DNA from: a virus
DNA: 64,000 nucleotides
Direction: 5' to 3' (one strand)
Virus record (IMG/VR): IMGVR_UViG_3300021197_001243
Span: 19,757 to 83,756 of that record
A model generated the notes under the pieces. The model searched no databases. It was not told the DNA's origin and saw only the letters and a list, made by a program, of their open reading frames with translations. The position numbers and the translations under genes are program-made. Shown here one piece after another: positions 20,519 to 31,220 of the stretch (positions are counted from its first letter, which is position 1; every line of letters begins with the position of its first letter).

Positions 20519-22867
20519 TTATACTTGTGATGTGAATGCTACATACGTGTCGTGCGCAGATGCTCCTGGATTTTCTTTTTGATACTTTTTTGCAAATTTT
20601 TCATAATTGTTAGCATAGAATCTATTCATTACTCCTGTATCTCCCGCAGCAGCTTTTGCTTGTTCTTCCATTGCATAGTATTCTAAAGTATCTTTTGCCA
20701 TACCCCTAGCTACATCTCCGTAAGCTTTTAATTTATTGTTTTTAGATTCAAGAAGTCTAAGAGCTTCATTTCTTGCAGATACTGCATTTTTATACTCTAT
20801 CTCTGCGTTTTTATATGCTGTTGTATCTTTTCTTTCGGCATTCTTAAATGCTTCTGCTTGTCTTATATCAGCATTCAATTTATTAATTCCAAGTGCCATT
20901 TTTTCTTCTTCTCTCATAAGACCTATTCTAGCTTGCTGATATTTTCCTGCTTTTCCTGGCCCTGTACCTGTATTTATATCTCTTAACATTGCTCTACGCT
21001 CTGACTCTCTTCCTCCTTTAGTTGGATCTTTTACTGAAGGTAAATATATCTGATCTGGAGGCGGAATAGAAGCTACATTTAAAGGATCTACTCCTTCTTT
21101 AGCATTCATAGCAGATATAGTAGCAATTTGCCCTGCTGCACCAAGTGCTGCTATTCCATATGGAGCATATTTATTAAACTCTCCTGTAGATTTGTCTTTA
21201 ACAGGAGGTTTAGCAGGTCTTTTTCCTGAACCTGTAAGTGTGCCAGCTCCAAATCCAGGATACCCTGAAAGAGGTGATGCACCAAGTGGCCCAGTTCCTG
21301 CCGTGTAAGACATAGGAGCTGACGACCATGCTGAAGTTGCTGCAGGTGTAGATGTAGAGGCTGCTCCAGGCATTGTAAGTACTTGTCCTGGCTGTATTCT
21401 ACCAGGGTCAGCACCTATAAGAGCTTTATTAAGATTATATATCTCATTATAATCTGCTATTCCCTGCGCTTGAGCTATACCAGATAATGTATCTCCTGAT
21501 TGTACAGTATATGATCCGGATTGATACTTAGGAAGACCTCCATTTCCAAATCTTTCAGGTTTATTTGTATCCTCTGCTTGACGGTTCATTAGGTCTCTGA
21601 TAACCTTCTTTTTCATGTCTCTAGGGAGATTCATTTTTTCAACTTTATCTCTAGCATCAGCATAGCTTGGAGATTTTTTATTTTTTCCCTTTTTACCATC
21701 TATCCCTCTATGCTCAGAGAACATATAAGTACCTGATTTTACTCCACCCTCTCTTAGAATCTCTTGAGTAATATCAGTTTGATCGATCATTTCTCTGTTT
21801 TCCACTTCTCCTTCTGCCATCCCTGACTCTTCTGGTACAATTTGAGGTCCTCCATCTTGAGGATCACTGTTAAAAGCTACTGGAATACCACCTTGTTCAT
21901 GTGTAGGTCCATGTACTCTACTAAGTCCTCCTACTCCATACTTTTCCATGTACATAGGACCTCCAGACTTCATTTTAGGTAAGCCTCCATCTCTAGATAG
22001 TCCAGATCCTGCACCATAATAATTCATATTAGAATATCTATCTAAGTTTTGTTGCCTTTTATCTGCCTGACGTTGTTTATAAGCCATTCGATCAGCCACT
22101 CTTTCGTCATATGATTTACCTAAATTTCCTTGTTTAGCTTGATAAGAAGCTTTAGCTCCTTCAGAAGCAGCCATTGTAATAGCTCCCGCTGCAGCAGGAA
22201 TCCAAGCAAGTGGACCCCATGCAGCTGAAGTTGCCATTAATCCAGATCCTACAGATGATGCTGCAGATGAAGCCTTTATTTTTTTATTATACCTTTCAAG
22301 TTCTCCTCTAGTCTTTTTATCATAATAATTAGAGGGATCATCAATTTTACTACTTGACGCAAGATTTGCTATTGCTCCAACTGTTCCTGGTACTGCGCCT
22401 AAAGCTGTACTTGTTATTTCCCCTTTTGTCATTTGTTTAGGCTTGGGCTTTAATGCATCAAGGGTAGATGCGTCTGAGTCTTTTCTTTGTCCAAAATTTG
22501 TGTCTTCAGAAAAATCTTGAAGAGTCCTTGTATTCAAAGTGGTGTCCAACCCAGAGTCGTACCCCCCGTATAAATTATTAAAAGTTGTAGATCCTGGAGT
22601 ATAATTCCCAGAAAGGTACCCAGAAGATGAAGGGGCTCCTCCAGTCACACTTCCAGTGTCAAATCCATAAGTATTATTACCTGTAGAAAATCCAGATGTA
22701 CCTAAAGTGCCTGTACCAAATGATCCCGTAGGAGAAAAGCTAGAGCTTCCAAGTGCTGGTGTAGGAGTTACTACTGGACCAGCACCCGCTGTTTGGTATT
22801 TTTTAAGAGGATTTTTTTTAGATTTCTTCTTAGATTTTGCCGGGGATTTCTTTTTAGAGTTTCTCAT
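20519..22867 (-). CDS. LysM-domain virion protein with KYQ/GG motifs
   Basis: 782 residues; the start overlaps the muzzle gene stop as ATGA. The N-terminus is very basic (KKKSPAKSKKKSKKNPLKK) and is followed by KYQTAGAG, then a long Gly/Ser/Thr-rich stretch to about residue 140. A hydrophobic Ala/Gly segment lies near 215-240. At about 295-330 comes DGGLPKMKSGGP and HGPTHEQGGIPVAF. NGGLPKYQSG at about 442-451 leads directly into a LysM domain (YTVQSGDTLSGIAQAQGI ... IQPGQVLTMPG, about 452-500), a fold that binds peptidoglycan-type glycans. The C-terminal part is a charged, Ala-rich helix. It may help the ejected proteins cross the wall; the role is inferred from domain and position. Confidence 0.65.
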   Translation of the reverse strand: MRNSKKKSPAKSKKKSKKNPLKKYQTAGAGPVVTPTPALGSSSFSPTGSFGTGTLGTSGFSTGNNTYGFDTGSVTGGAPSSSGYLSGNYTPGSTTFNNLYGGYDSGLDTTLNTRTLQDFSEDTNFGQRKDSDASTLDALKPKPKQMTKGEITSTALGAVPGTVGAIANLASSSKIDDPSNYYDKKTRGELERYNKKIKASSAASSVGSGLMATSAAWGPLAWIPAAAGAITMAASEGAKASYQAKQGNLGKSYDERVADRMAYKQRQADKRQQNLDRYSNMNYYGAGSGLSRDGGLPKMKSGGPMYMEKYGVGGLSRVHGPTHEQGGIPVAFNSDPQDGGPQIVPEESGMAEGEVENREMIDQTDITQEILREGGVKSGTYMFSEHRGIDGKKGKNKKSPSYADARDKVEKMNLPRDMKKKVIRDLMNRQAEDTNKPERFGNGGLPKYQSGSYTVQSGDTLSGIAQAQGIADYNEIYNLNKALIGADPGRIQPGQVLTMPGAASTSTPAATSAWSSAPMSYTAGTGPLGASPLSGYPGFGAGTLTGSGKRPAKPPVKDKSTGEFNKYAPYGIAALGAAGQIATISAMNAKEGVDPLNVASIPPPDQIYLPSVKDPTKGGRESERRAMLRDINTGTGPGKAGKYQQARIGLMREEEKMALGINKLNADIRQAEAFKNAERKDTTAYKNAEIEYKNAVSARNEALRLLESKNNKLKAYGDVARGMAKDTLEYYAMEEQAKAAAGDTGVMNRFYANNYEKFAKKYQKENPGASAHDTYVAFTSQV

Positions 22868-25800
22868 CGCGCTTGGATTCTATACAGAGCTTCTGTGTTA
22901 TACAAATTTATCAAATTATTATCAAGGTTATTGCATATAAGTCTAAATGCTAAGAACCTATCTATAAACTTACCTCGTTCATTCCAAGGTTTTGTTGTGT
23001 CTATGTACGCAGTATTTAATACTTCATTCATTCCTTCTACATTAAACATAGCTAAAGATACCGATGTAGGTACGGGTGCAGGAGATGTACCTGCTACTGT
23101 AGTATTTACAATACCGTAGTTACTGCCTGCAAAAGGACCAGTATAATAAATAGAAGCATCATCTACTTCTTCAGACATGTCTCTAAACTGATTTATTTTC
23201 CAGGATCCTCCTGTTTTTCTTGTGTTTATAAGGTACTCTAAAGGAGAGTCTCCAGAGTTTGCACTAGAGTTATAAAGTATAAATGAGGTAAATCCTGCAT
23301 TAAGGTCTTTAATATCTCTTCTACCAGATGCTTGAGGTTCAAATACATCTGCTAGCCAGTTAAGACTGTAGAATAGTTTATTCTGTCCAGACTGTAAGTT
23401 ATGTACAATCTCTACTTCAAAGCTATAGGTTGTTCCATAGAACCTACCTAAAGGTGATGCATTAGCATGTCTATAGATTCCTCTGTCTACAGCCACTGAC
23501 TCTCCTCTTATGAAAGAGTAAATGTCTATACCAGAGGTACTATACATGTACGGAACATAATCATGGAAAGAAGTCCAGTTCCCTCCTTTTCCTTGTGTAC
23601 CATCCATAGTGAAAGATGCTGTCCATCCACCTTGCGTAAAATATTGAGAGTTATCTGGAGTTATTTTAAGTTCACTCCAAGGACCCATTACTTCAGCTTC
23701 AGTTCTTCCAGCTATATAATAAGAGCCATTTACCCATATTATTCCAGAGGTATTTGCAGTGGTAGCAGCTAAAGTGCTTTCAAACACTCCTGAATAGCTA
23801 GTTATAAACTCTTCTGTAGGTATAATATCTCGTTTTGTAAGTAGAACTCTAGAGTATCTTTCATCCCATACTGCATGGAATCCCATACCCTCTATAGGAC
23901 TATCTATCATACCGTCAAACCCATAAGCTTCTAAAGCAAAAGGTATGTTTTCTTGTAACCATCGTTGTAACCCGAAAGCAAGAGCTGATAAGTCTACAGG
24001 AGTCGCTCCTGCTGTTAAAAATATTTTCCTTGTTTTAACATCTACAGAAAAGTATCCAAATGGAGTTACAATAGATGCTCTTTGAGCTCTTGTACCCATG
24101 TACCCTGTGTCAGCCATTTTAATCTCATCAGGATCTTGAGCAAATAAGTCTCCACTACCTACATAAGCACTTGTACCGTCGTCAAGCTTCATTTTCTGCT
24201 TACCCTTTGTTCTATATAGAGTATCCTCCATATGGAAATAAAGGAGGTTGTCAGCACTTATAAGTTTCCAAAGTTCTCCTTTATGTGTAGGGAGTTCTCT
24301 GTACTGGTCCACTCTAAAAATTCTAAATGTATCAATGATACTATCTCTCTGGAGTTTATCTGATCTTATAACTCTTGCAGGGTGCTCTTCAACTATATCT
24401 TCAGTTATAGGCTTAGGTACAACTGCTTTTACATTATTTACTAAAGAGTAGGCCTCATTATACTTCATGTTACCCGTCTCATCATCAGGGTTATAGCTAA
24501 GATCTACATCTGCTTTAATCTCTAATATATCTGCAGCAGACCCTCCTGGGAAGTACATACTATTAGGACTTTCAATATGTCTGAAATTAATGTTATCTGT
24601 AGACTCTACAATTGTAAATACTACAGACTTTAAATCTCTACTGCTAGGAAAGTAATTATGACCTCTTCTTTGTTCTCTAGAAGTCATTCTATACCCGTAC
24701 CTACAGATATAAGTATCTCCTCCAAATATTCCTTCTTTTGTAATAGTTGAAGTTTGAAAATCTGCAGGGTTATCCCTGTAAGTTTCTCCCACTACAAAAT
24801 TATTAAAGGCCTCTCCTACTACCTCATATCCGGTCCATACAAGATCTTGCACATCGAACCTATCATAGATATCAGTTTTAAATGCTTTAAGATTTGCCAT
24901 ATGCAACTGTAATCCTGTATCATCTCTGTCTTCTGAAGGAGCGTAACCGTGACTTGTGGAAGGGTCATTTGTAGTATACCCATAATAACTTATTTCATCT
25001 CCATTTACAGGTTCAGAGTTAAAATCGTCATACTGCCATCCTGGAGCATCATTTCCAAATCGCTGTGTATGAGATATTAATGAGAATGGAAATTGAGGTC
25101 CTGTAAGTTTTAATGCAAGTAGACTTTCTCCTCCCATATTATAAATATCTCTTTCAAATCCAAAAGGTTTTGCTTTTAACCACTCTCCACCATTTACAAA
25201 TCTTTTTGCTTTGTTTGATATAACGCAGTTTAGAATTACATTTTTAGGTATACTTTGATTTCCACTACAGAAAAATGCTGTGTAGTTTTGGGGTTCTAGA
25301 CATGAACTATCTCCAGTTGAAATATCCTCATCTGCTTCTACTTCATCATTATAAAAAGTTACATTCCCTTTAAATTGGAACATATCTAAAACATACTGCA
25401 GTTTTATATGTGTAGCAGAACTTATATTCTTTCTACCGTTTAATAAGTAAAAGTCATGGAAAGAGTAAGTGGTAGGTATAAAATTATTATAGTCATGGTA
25501 TAAATGTCCAGGTATGCCTGAAGGATACCAATATTCCGACTTATCTACTACTGCATTTTCACTACTTTCTCCTTTACACCCTGCAGTATCACTATCAAAT
25601 TGTGGTGACATATAATGTAATGGAGATTGTCCAAGTACAGTTCTATTAGGATGTGTTCTATCTGCATGATATATTCTAAATCCTTGGGCTTGATCTGCAA
25701 TAGATTTAGGAACTTTAAGATTACCTAATTCAAATCCTAAAGCCTGTACTTCGTGCTCAAGATTAAGTCCAGCATCACTTTCATCTAGTATAGGAGTACA

Positions 25801-28338
25801 CACTGCCCATGCTACCCATCCTGGACGTTTATCATTATTCTTTCTTGGAAAACCATTGTCATCACTTGGTCCTGGAGGATCAAAAGTAGTCTCTACTACG
25901 GATTGGTTTTCACTTCCCGCAGTAGTTGTTCTTCCATATCCAATATTTCCACAGCTTTCTGCAGTCTGTCCAAATCCAGACAGTTGCCTTCTCCATCCCA
26001 CCATAACATCTTGGTTTTCCGGTGGAGCATACCCATTGTATTTAAAGTCTACTTCTTGAACATTTAAACATGGAGGTCCTGGATAATATCCAGTTTGATT
26101 TGTTTCTACAAAGTTACCTGGGAGATCATAAGGATAACACCATTCAGTGTCAGGGTTTATAGCCCCATCATACCATTTAATCTCTTTACAGTCAGAGCAC
26201 CAAGACCAGCAAGGTCCATCATTTCCACAGTATCCTGCTCCGTAGTACTCTGCAGAAAGAGGATTAGCCATAGGATTGCCTGGAACAAAGCATGTATCTA
26301 CATCATTTTCCCAAGGAGTTTGTGTGAATTGCATTCTTCTATTATGAGGATCCCAATCATTAAGGTCTGAAGCTGAAGAGGTTTCATTGAGGCTAGTTTC
26401 AGAAAAATTCCAAATTTTTACAAAATCTGAAGGTTCATCTGGAACACCTGCTCCACCACTACCGTCTGAATCGCAATCTCTCATATAAGCAAACCAAGAC
26501 CAGTATATTGTAACTTTTATACCTGTATTGGTCCCATCAGCAATATCTGTAGCATTACTACCTGTTACAGTTGTTCGAGTATCATTATTATTACTTGGGA
26601 ATCTATGGTGTCTTACATTAAGTTTACGAAGAGAGTCATAAGCTACATTAGGATTTTCAGCATCTACTACATCAAAATCTTCAGAGTCTGGATAGAACTC
26701 ATTAAGGTTATTCCAGAAGTTCATATTATTACTAAGTCCTGTAGTAGAAAGGTTTCCTACAAATGCAGAAAAATCATACCATTGAAAAAAGTGAGATATA
26801 GGATTTTCTGCTGATCCTGTAATATTCATTATAGACCAGTTAGTAGATCCGCTACCATATAAAGTAGCATCCTCATCTATTTGATCATTAACAGGGTAGT
26901 TACCTGTCCATTCCCCCACTACATCTCGTTGAAGCTCATTTACTTGAGAAACAGGTACATTCTTTAAAGGTGCTCTACCTGGAATATGATAAGCATAACT
27001 CATACTCCCATCTTTTAAGATAAAAGCTATGTAAAATGCATATACTTCTTCTCTTGTATACCCCTTGTATTTAAATATGTTATTTGCATCTCTATATCCT
27101 TGAGACCTATCATGAATAAAGATTGAATCTTTCTTTTGAAGATTTGCAGTACTTAGTTGAAAAGGATCAAAAGGACTTAAAGATTTTACTACAGATGTAA
27201 GGCTTATAAAGTTTGCATATTTCTGATACCCTAAATCTACTTTAGACTTTAAATTTCCTAAGTAAAGAGTACCGTCAAGCTGTGTAATAGTTTTAGCGTG
27301 TGTGTACGATACAGTATCAATTGTTACTTCTTCTACAGAAAATGCCTCTGAACCTCTATCTCCAGAAAATACCACCTCTATTTCATAGTCCTCTGTAAGA
27401 GTGTTATAGTGATGATCAAGTATTTCTATTTCTGGTAACTTTCTTGCCTGTCTACCTCCTCCTATATCAAATACCACTGCAGCATTTAGATATCTATAAT
27501 CAGGGTTAATGTTAGTTACTTTCCACCGTATAGTTTTACCTGAAGGTATTCCTGCAGGAGCTCCATCATAAGAATCAATAGGACTTATACCTTCTGGTGC
27601 AGGCACTATAGACACAGGATTTACCACTGTTACAAAGTTTGTACTTGTAAAATCGTCGTCTTTATATCCAAGTGCGAGGTAGTAAACTCCTGTTTTACAA
27701 TCCCCTCCCATATGTATTTTTACTTCTTCTACGTGAGGTACGGGACCTGTATTAGGGAATAAGTCTAAAACACATATAGGATCTGGGTTTTCAGTCGTAT
27801 TAGGATTTACTCCGTATATATAAGTAGTAGGGCTTTCTTTTTGACGTGTAATATTTAATGTACGTGGAGGATTAAGATCATCTGTCCAGTACATTACAAG
27901 GTCATTATCTCCCTGCTCTATAAACTCACCTTCAATAGGATTTGAAATTTGAAAGTTAAGAGTTCTTCCTATCGGGGACCATGTAGGGTCAGCATTCTCT
28001 TCATCAAGTCTTAAAAGAGGATTATAGTCAGAGTTATAGTATATACCTATTTCACATCTTTTATCAAGAATAGTTGTAGGATTATCTACAATTAGAAACA
28101 GTACAATTTCATTATCTGTAAGAGGAATTGTTCCAATTACAGTACTGTACTCAGGTAAAGAAGCCATTAAGGTATTTCCCTCTTCATTAGAAATTGCCCC
28201 CAGGCTTCTATTTAAGATTGCATTTTTTGCATATCTAATAGTTCCTGCAGGCTGATCTATATGAGAAGTATCTTTAAAGAGACCTTTAATATATCTTATA
28301 GATGAAGCTGATTGCTTTCCCTGTTCCTGTTCAGCCAT
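22864..28338 (-). CDS. Muzzle / tail-nozzle protein (T7 gp12 / P22 gp10-like)
   Basis: 1824 residues, beta-rich. The N-terminal region has the signature of the podovirus tail nozzle: HIDQPAGTIRYAKNAILN, then GAISNEEGNTLMASLP, then a strand-rich propeller-like part. The C-terminus (GKFIDRFLAFRLICNNLD ... ALYRIQAR) also fits the crAss-like muzzle protein. It would form the distal end of the short tail. A Cys- and Trp-rich insertion around residues 650-780 (GYCGNDGPCWSWCSDCKE) is not explained by the family and could bind metal or be disulphide-bonded. It lies 2 bases after a ring-protein gene and overlaps the LysM gene by ATGA. Confidence 0.75.
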   Translation of the reverse strand: MAEQEQGKQSASSIRYIKGLFKDTSHIDQPAGTIRYAKNAILNRSLGAISNEEGNTLMASLPEYSTVIGTIPLTDNEIVLFLIVDNPTTILDKRCEIGIYYNSDYNPLLRLDEENADPTWSPIGRTLNFQISNPIEGEFIEQGDNDLVMYWTDDLNPPRTLNITRQKESPTTYIYGVNPNTTENPDPICVLDLFPNTGPVPHVEEVKIHMGGDCKTGVYYLALGYKDDDFTSTNFVTVVNPVSIVPAPEGISPIDSYDGAPAGIPSGKTIRWKVTNINPDYRYLNAAVVFDIGGGRQARKLPEIEILDHHYNTLTEDYEIEVVFSGDRGSEAFSVEEVTIDTVSYTHAKTITQLDGTLYLGNLKSKVDLGYQKYANFISLTSVVKSLSPFDPFQLSTANLQKKDSIFIHDRSQGYRDANNIFKYKGYTREEVYAFYIAFILKDGSMSYAYHIPGRAPLKNVPVSQVNELQRDVVGEWTGNYPVNDQIDEDATLYGSGSTNWSIMNITGSAENPISHFFQWYDFSAFVGNLSTTGLSNNMNFWNNLNEFYPDSEDFDVVDAENPNVAYDSLRKLNVRHHRFPSNNNDTRTTVTGSNATDIADGTNTGIKVTIYWSWFAYMRDCDSDGSGGAGVPDEPSDFVKIWNFSETSLNETSSASDLNDWDPHNRRMQFTQTPWENDVDTCFVPGNPMANPLSAEYYGAGYCGNDGPCWSWCSDCKEIKWYDGAINPDTEWCYPYDLPGNFVETNQTGYYPGPPCLNVQEVDFKYNGYAPPENQDVMVGWRRQLSGFGQTAESCGNIGYGRTTTAGSENQSVVETTFDPPGPSDDNGFPRKNNDKRPGWVAWAVCTPILDESDAGLNLEHEVQALGFELGNLKVPKSIADQAQGFRIYHADRTHPNRTVLGQSPLHYMSPQFDSDTAGCKGESSENAVVDKSEYWYPSGIPGHLYHDYNNFIPTTYSFHDFYLLNGRKNISSATHIKLQYVLDMFQFKGNVTFYNDEVEADEDISTGDSSCLEPQNYTAFFCSGNQSIPKNVILNCVISNKAKRFVNGGEWLKAKPFGFERDIYNMGGESLLALKLTGPQFPFSLISHTQRFGNDAPGWQYDDFNSEPVNGDEISYYGYTTNDPSTSHGYAPSEDRDDTGLQLHMANLKAFKTDIYDRFDVQDLVWTGYEVVGEAFNNFVVGETYRDNPADFQTSTITKEGIFGGDTYICRYGYRMTSREQRRGHNYFPSSRDLKSVVFTIVESTDNINFRHIESPNSMYFPGGSAADILEIKADVDLSYNPDDETGNMKYNEAYSLVNNVKAVVPKPITEDIVEEHPARVIRSDKLQRDSIIDTFRIFRVDQYRELPTHKGELWKLISADNLLYFHMEDTLYRTKGKQKMKLDDGTSAYVGSGDLFAQDPDEIKMADTGYMGTRAQRASIVTPFGYFSVDVKTRKIFLTAGATPVDLSALAFGLQRWLQENIPFALEAYGFDGMIDSPIEGMGFHAVWDERYSRVLLTKRDIIPTEEFITSYSGVFESTLAATTANTSGIIWVNGSYYIAGRTEAEVMGPWSELKITPDNSQYFTQGGWTASFTMDGTQGKGGNWTSFHDYVPYMYSTSGIDIYSFIRGESVAVDRGIYRHANASPLGRFYGTTYSFEVEIVHNLQSGQNKLFYSLNWLADVFEPQASGRRDIKDLNAGFTSFILYNSSANSGDSPLEYLINTRKTGGSWKINQFRDMSEEVDDASIYYTGPFAGSNYGIVNTTVAGTSPAPVPTSVSLAMFNVEGMNEVLNTAYIDTTKPWNERGKFIDRFLAFRLICNNLDNNLINLYNTEALYRIQAR

Positions 28339-28340
28339 TT

Positions 28341-29306
28341 CTAGAAATTATCTGATGTAAATTGTTCTCTATCGTTTAAACTTTCAAAGAATGTAGAGTG
28401 AGCATTCACGTCTGGAACTAGCCTCACCCACTGATTCATAAAAGACTCGTACTTATCAATATCTGGATAATTTGCAGAGTTACGTGCTTGTGTGCAGTAG
28501 TTTTGCCACATAGCTTCTGCGTACTCGTATCCAAGTTTTGGATTACGTCCAGGTATACCTTGTAGTAATAATTTCTTATAGATGTACCAAAACATTGCCT
28601 CTCTAAAAGAAATGTCATCCGGTACAAGAGGATAGCACTCTTCATCTGTAGGGAATGCCATATAGCTTATGCAAAGTTTACCTGTTGCAAAAGAAGTTTT
28701 AACATATCCACAATCTATAATATAGGTATCCTTATACTTTACAGTTGCATTTACACATCCGTCACAATGGATACTATCATGAAATGTAGAGGCACCATAC
28801 TGTAAAGGAGATAGACAGGATCCTCCAGTGAAGTATACATTACTTAATACAGCTATTCGAGAGTTTATTTCTCTTAACTGCTCAGTATTTGTTTTATAGC
28901 GTGTATCAAATGTATCCATATCTTCCGTCGTAAGTGAGGATACATATCTCCCACTCTCCGTTCTTGATACTAATTGGTTTACACTGTCATAGTATGTACC
29001 TATATCTGCATTAAGTGCATCTATTTGTTTGTTTAAAACATCTAACTCATTATTTACAGTTGGAGATACACAAGTATTTACTGCTACCTGATTAATGTAG
29101 TATAGGTCTCCTGGTAAGCATCCTTTATGGTCAGCAATATCTATAACCACTTGTTTTTGACATAGCTGAGGAGCAGCGCCTATATGTTCTAAAGCCTCTC
29201 CAATCCATTCTACAGCATCATGTACAAAGTCAGCAGTATTAGGTTTGATGTCCCTGAATACTTTCCTAATAATTTCTTTACTGGATACGTTCTTATAGAT
29301 TGCCAT
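28341..29306 (-). CDS. Tail ring/adaptor protein (crAss-like, tail tubular A type)
   Basis: 321 residues. The N-terminus (SKEIIRKVFRDI ... DAVEWIGEALEHIGAAP ... HKGCLPGDLYYINQVAV) matches what I know of conserved crAss-like ring proteins, which stack between portal and muzzle. A central coiled segment (NNELDVLNKQIDALNADIG) is followed by Cys-containing beta segments. It overlaps the upstream 163-residue gene by 14 bases. Direct adjacency to the muzzle supports a connector role. Confidence 0.6.
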   Translation of the reverse strand: MAIYKNVSSKEIIRKVFRDIKPNTADFVHDAVEWIGEALEHIGAAPQLCQKQVVIDIADHKGCLPGDLYYINQVAVNTCVSPTVNNELDVLNKQIDALNADIGTYYDSVNQLVSRTESGRYVSSLTTEDMDTFDTRYKTNTEQLREINSRIAVLSNVYFTGGSCLSPLQYGASTFHDSIHCDGCVNATVKYKDTYIIDCGYVKTSFATGKLCISYMAFPTDEECYPLVPDDISFREAMFWYIYKKLLLQGIPGRNPKLGYEYAEAMWQNYCTQARNSANYPDIDKYESFMNQWVRLVPDVNAHSTFFESLNDREQFTSDNF

Positions 29307-29784
29307 TTTTATATTCTTTGAATCTTAGATAAGCAAGGTCATCCTCTTTTATCAGTTTTGTCAACTTCTCTTTATTTCCTTTAACTCCTCTTGTAGGTAC
29401 AAATGCATATGCAGTTTTATTCTTGATTATACATCTATCCTTACACCATCTAAATCTGAAGTATTGAGAATCTGTAAAGTATACTAACCATTTCTCTCCT
29501 TCACCGGTTTCTTTATTATACAAAGAAATTCCCTTATCTAAAAGAGTTTGTTTATATTTTAAAGACTCTTGCCAATTAATCTTTGGGGTTCTAGGGTCTC
29601 TTTTTCTTCTCCAGATACTTAAGGTTGAGAGTCTATTTTTCATATCGAACTCTTTACCTTCAAGCATATAGTCTACAATCCCTTCATTAAACTGTAGTAA
29701 AATCTTTTTAAATAATTTATAATCTACAGGTGAACTCGAGGTGGTTTCATAGGTATCATATATGTCTTTAATTCCCTTTGCCAC
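29293..29784 (-). CDS. Conserved hypothetical protein of the tail gene cluster
   Basis: 163 residues, basic, overlapping genes on both sides by 14-17 bases. It contains EGIVDYMLEGKEFDM, RLSTLSIWRRKRDPRTP and a terminal half rich in aromatic and basic residues (SQYFRFRWCKDRC ... AYAFVPTRG). I recognise it only as a type of small protein regularly found in this cluster in crAss-like genomes. No enzymatic motif is visible. A structural or assembly role is inferred from context. Confidence 0.5.
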   Translation of the reverse strand: MAKGIKDIYDTYETTSSSPVDYKLFKKILLQFNEGIVDYMLEGKEFDMKNRLSTLSIWRRKRDPRTPKINWQESLKYKQTLLDKGISLYNKETGEGEKWLVYFTDSQYFRFRWCKDRCIIKNKTAYAFVPTRGVKGNKEKLTKLIKEDDLAYLRFKEYKNGNL

Positions 29785-30466
29785 GAGCTGCTTGTTTAGG
29801 TGGTGTAGTCATTGGTAAAGTATCGTTCTCAGTATCTGTTAAAGTCTGTGCTATCATCATAAAAGTTCCCTTAGCTAAACCGTCAGTTATAGCTTGCACC
29901 ATATCCATAGGTAAAGGGAAGTTAGCGCTATCGTCGTAGCAATCAGATCCGTCGCATTCAAATTTAGCTACTTCTTCAGGATCCTCAAATACTCCTCTAA
30001 TGTTAATAGTATCCATTCCTCCAGGATTATAAATATACAACCTGTCTTCTATCATATAAGCCTTCCTTGTATTCTTTGTAAATCTATCGTAAGGTAAAAA
30101 CTGCACAGTTAAAGGATCTACTACAGGTATAGTAATTATTCCTGATGGGTCTGAAACGTGTGTTACAGCATCTTGAAAGTTATACCTTATAGTTCGAGGT
30201 ATATCTACTACAGTTCTTACTACGTCGCAATCTAAAGGGAGGCTACAGCATTGAGAGGCGTTTACCTTTTCAAGTTCTATACACCCTAAACTTTGTTCAG
30301 AATGTCTAGATATAAGTCCATTTTTTACAAAGTCTCTACGGAGCAGCATTGCCCGGTAATACTTTATATTAAACTCAATCTGGCTTAGAGAAATGTATTC
30401 GTTATTGGAAGATCTTCCACCTCGATACAGATTTAATATGTTATATGCAATCTCTTTAAGTGTCAT
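29768..30466 (-). CDS. Tail ring/adaptor protein
   Basis: 232 residues. The N-terminus (KEIAYNILNLYRGGRSSNNE ... QIEFNIKYYRAMLLRRDF) is a helical start typical of short-tail adaptor proteins of the P22 gp4 / T7 gp11 type. Beta-rich segments follow (DVVRTVVDIPRTIRY, AYMIEDRLYIYNPGG), with a Pro-rich basic end. It overlaps both neighbours, so expression is coupled. Placement between fibre genes and the muzzle supports a ring of the tail barrel. Assignment to a specific ring is not possible by eye. Confidence 0.5.
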   Translation of the reverse strand: MTLKEIAYNILNLYRGGRSSNNEYISLSQIEFNIKYYRAMLLRRDFVKNGLISRHSEQSLGCIELEKVNASQCCSLPLDCDVVRTVVDIPRTIRYNFQDAVTHVSDPSGIITIPVVDPLTVQFLPYDRFTKNTRKAYMIEDRLYIYNPGGMDTINIRGVFEDPEEVAKFECDGSDCYDDSANFPLPMDMVQAITDGLAKGTFMMIAQTLTDTENDTLPMTTPPKQAARGKGN

Positions 30467-31220
30467 CTGTACCTATGTATTTAAGTTTACCTGCTACGTG
30501 TGCTATTATATCTCCGCCACTATTTAGATTAGATACCTGCATTGTAAACATTTTTCCACCTCTAAAAAGTAAAGGGTATTTAAATTCTGTCTCTACATGT
30601 CTAGCATCTCTGTACATTGCATTATGTCTTAAGACTCTTTTTTGCTGTACAGGAGTTCTTGTATAGAAAGGTGCATTTGTTTGCTCTTCTATTCCCCAGG
30701 TAAAAGATGTTGTAGCTACAGTTTTAGGTATAATAGTAACATGCTCTACTTCAAATTCATAAGATGCAGGAACTGTAAAAGAAAGTGTTTCTGCTGATCC
30801 TGTAGATGCTCTCATTGCACAATAAGGAGTTGCAGGTACACCTGTAGTTACTGTTCCTGAACCTACATATATTACACCATCATTTGAGCCTAAACTGCCC
30901 GTCTCTATAACTTCTATACTTAAAATATTTGTGTAAGCATTAACTGTAGTAACTCCTGTTCTACCATTCATATCTACAATCTCTGCAAACAATCTTCCTC
31001 CAGAGATCCCTGTAATATTTACTATTCTTGCTCCTGTACCGGCTATAGTATCATTAGTACTACCGCTTGATACAGTCATAAGTCGTAAAGACTCAGGTAT
31101 ATTTATACGTGCAGTAGTTGCAGATATAGGCCATATATCTCTAACGTTAGAAGTATGCCCAGTTACATACCCACTTAAAAGAACTGAGCTTTCAGTGCTA
31201 TTTAAGGGGGTAATTATCAT
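30456..31220 (-). CDS. Beta-rich virion structural protein
   Basis: 254 residues. The start overlaps the preceding stop by ATGA, and the end overlaps the ring-protein gene by 11 bases. The sequence is rich in Thr, Val, Gly and Ser with alternating hydrophobic residues (SEIVDMNGRTGVT-like and ETLSFTVPASYEFEVEH), predicting beta sandwiches. The C-terminus (FKYPLLFRGGKMFTMQV ... AHVAGKLKYIG) resembles receptor-facing or decoration proteins of phage tails. No named family is recognised. Confidence 0.45.
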   Translation of the reverse strand: MIITPLNSTESSVLLSGYVTGHTSNVRDIWPISATTARINIPESLRLMTVSSGSTNDTIAGTGARIVNITGISGGRLFAEIVDMNGRTGVTTVNAYTNILSIEVIETGSLGSNDGVIYVGSGTVTTGVPATPYCAMRASTGSAETLSFTVPASYEFEVEHVTIIPKTVATTSFTWGIEEQTNAPFYTRTPVQQKRVLRHNAMYRDARHVETEFKYPLLFRGGKMFTMQVSNLNSGGDIIAHVAGKLKYIGTDDT

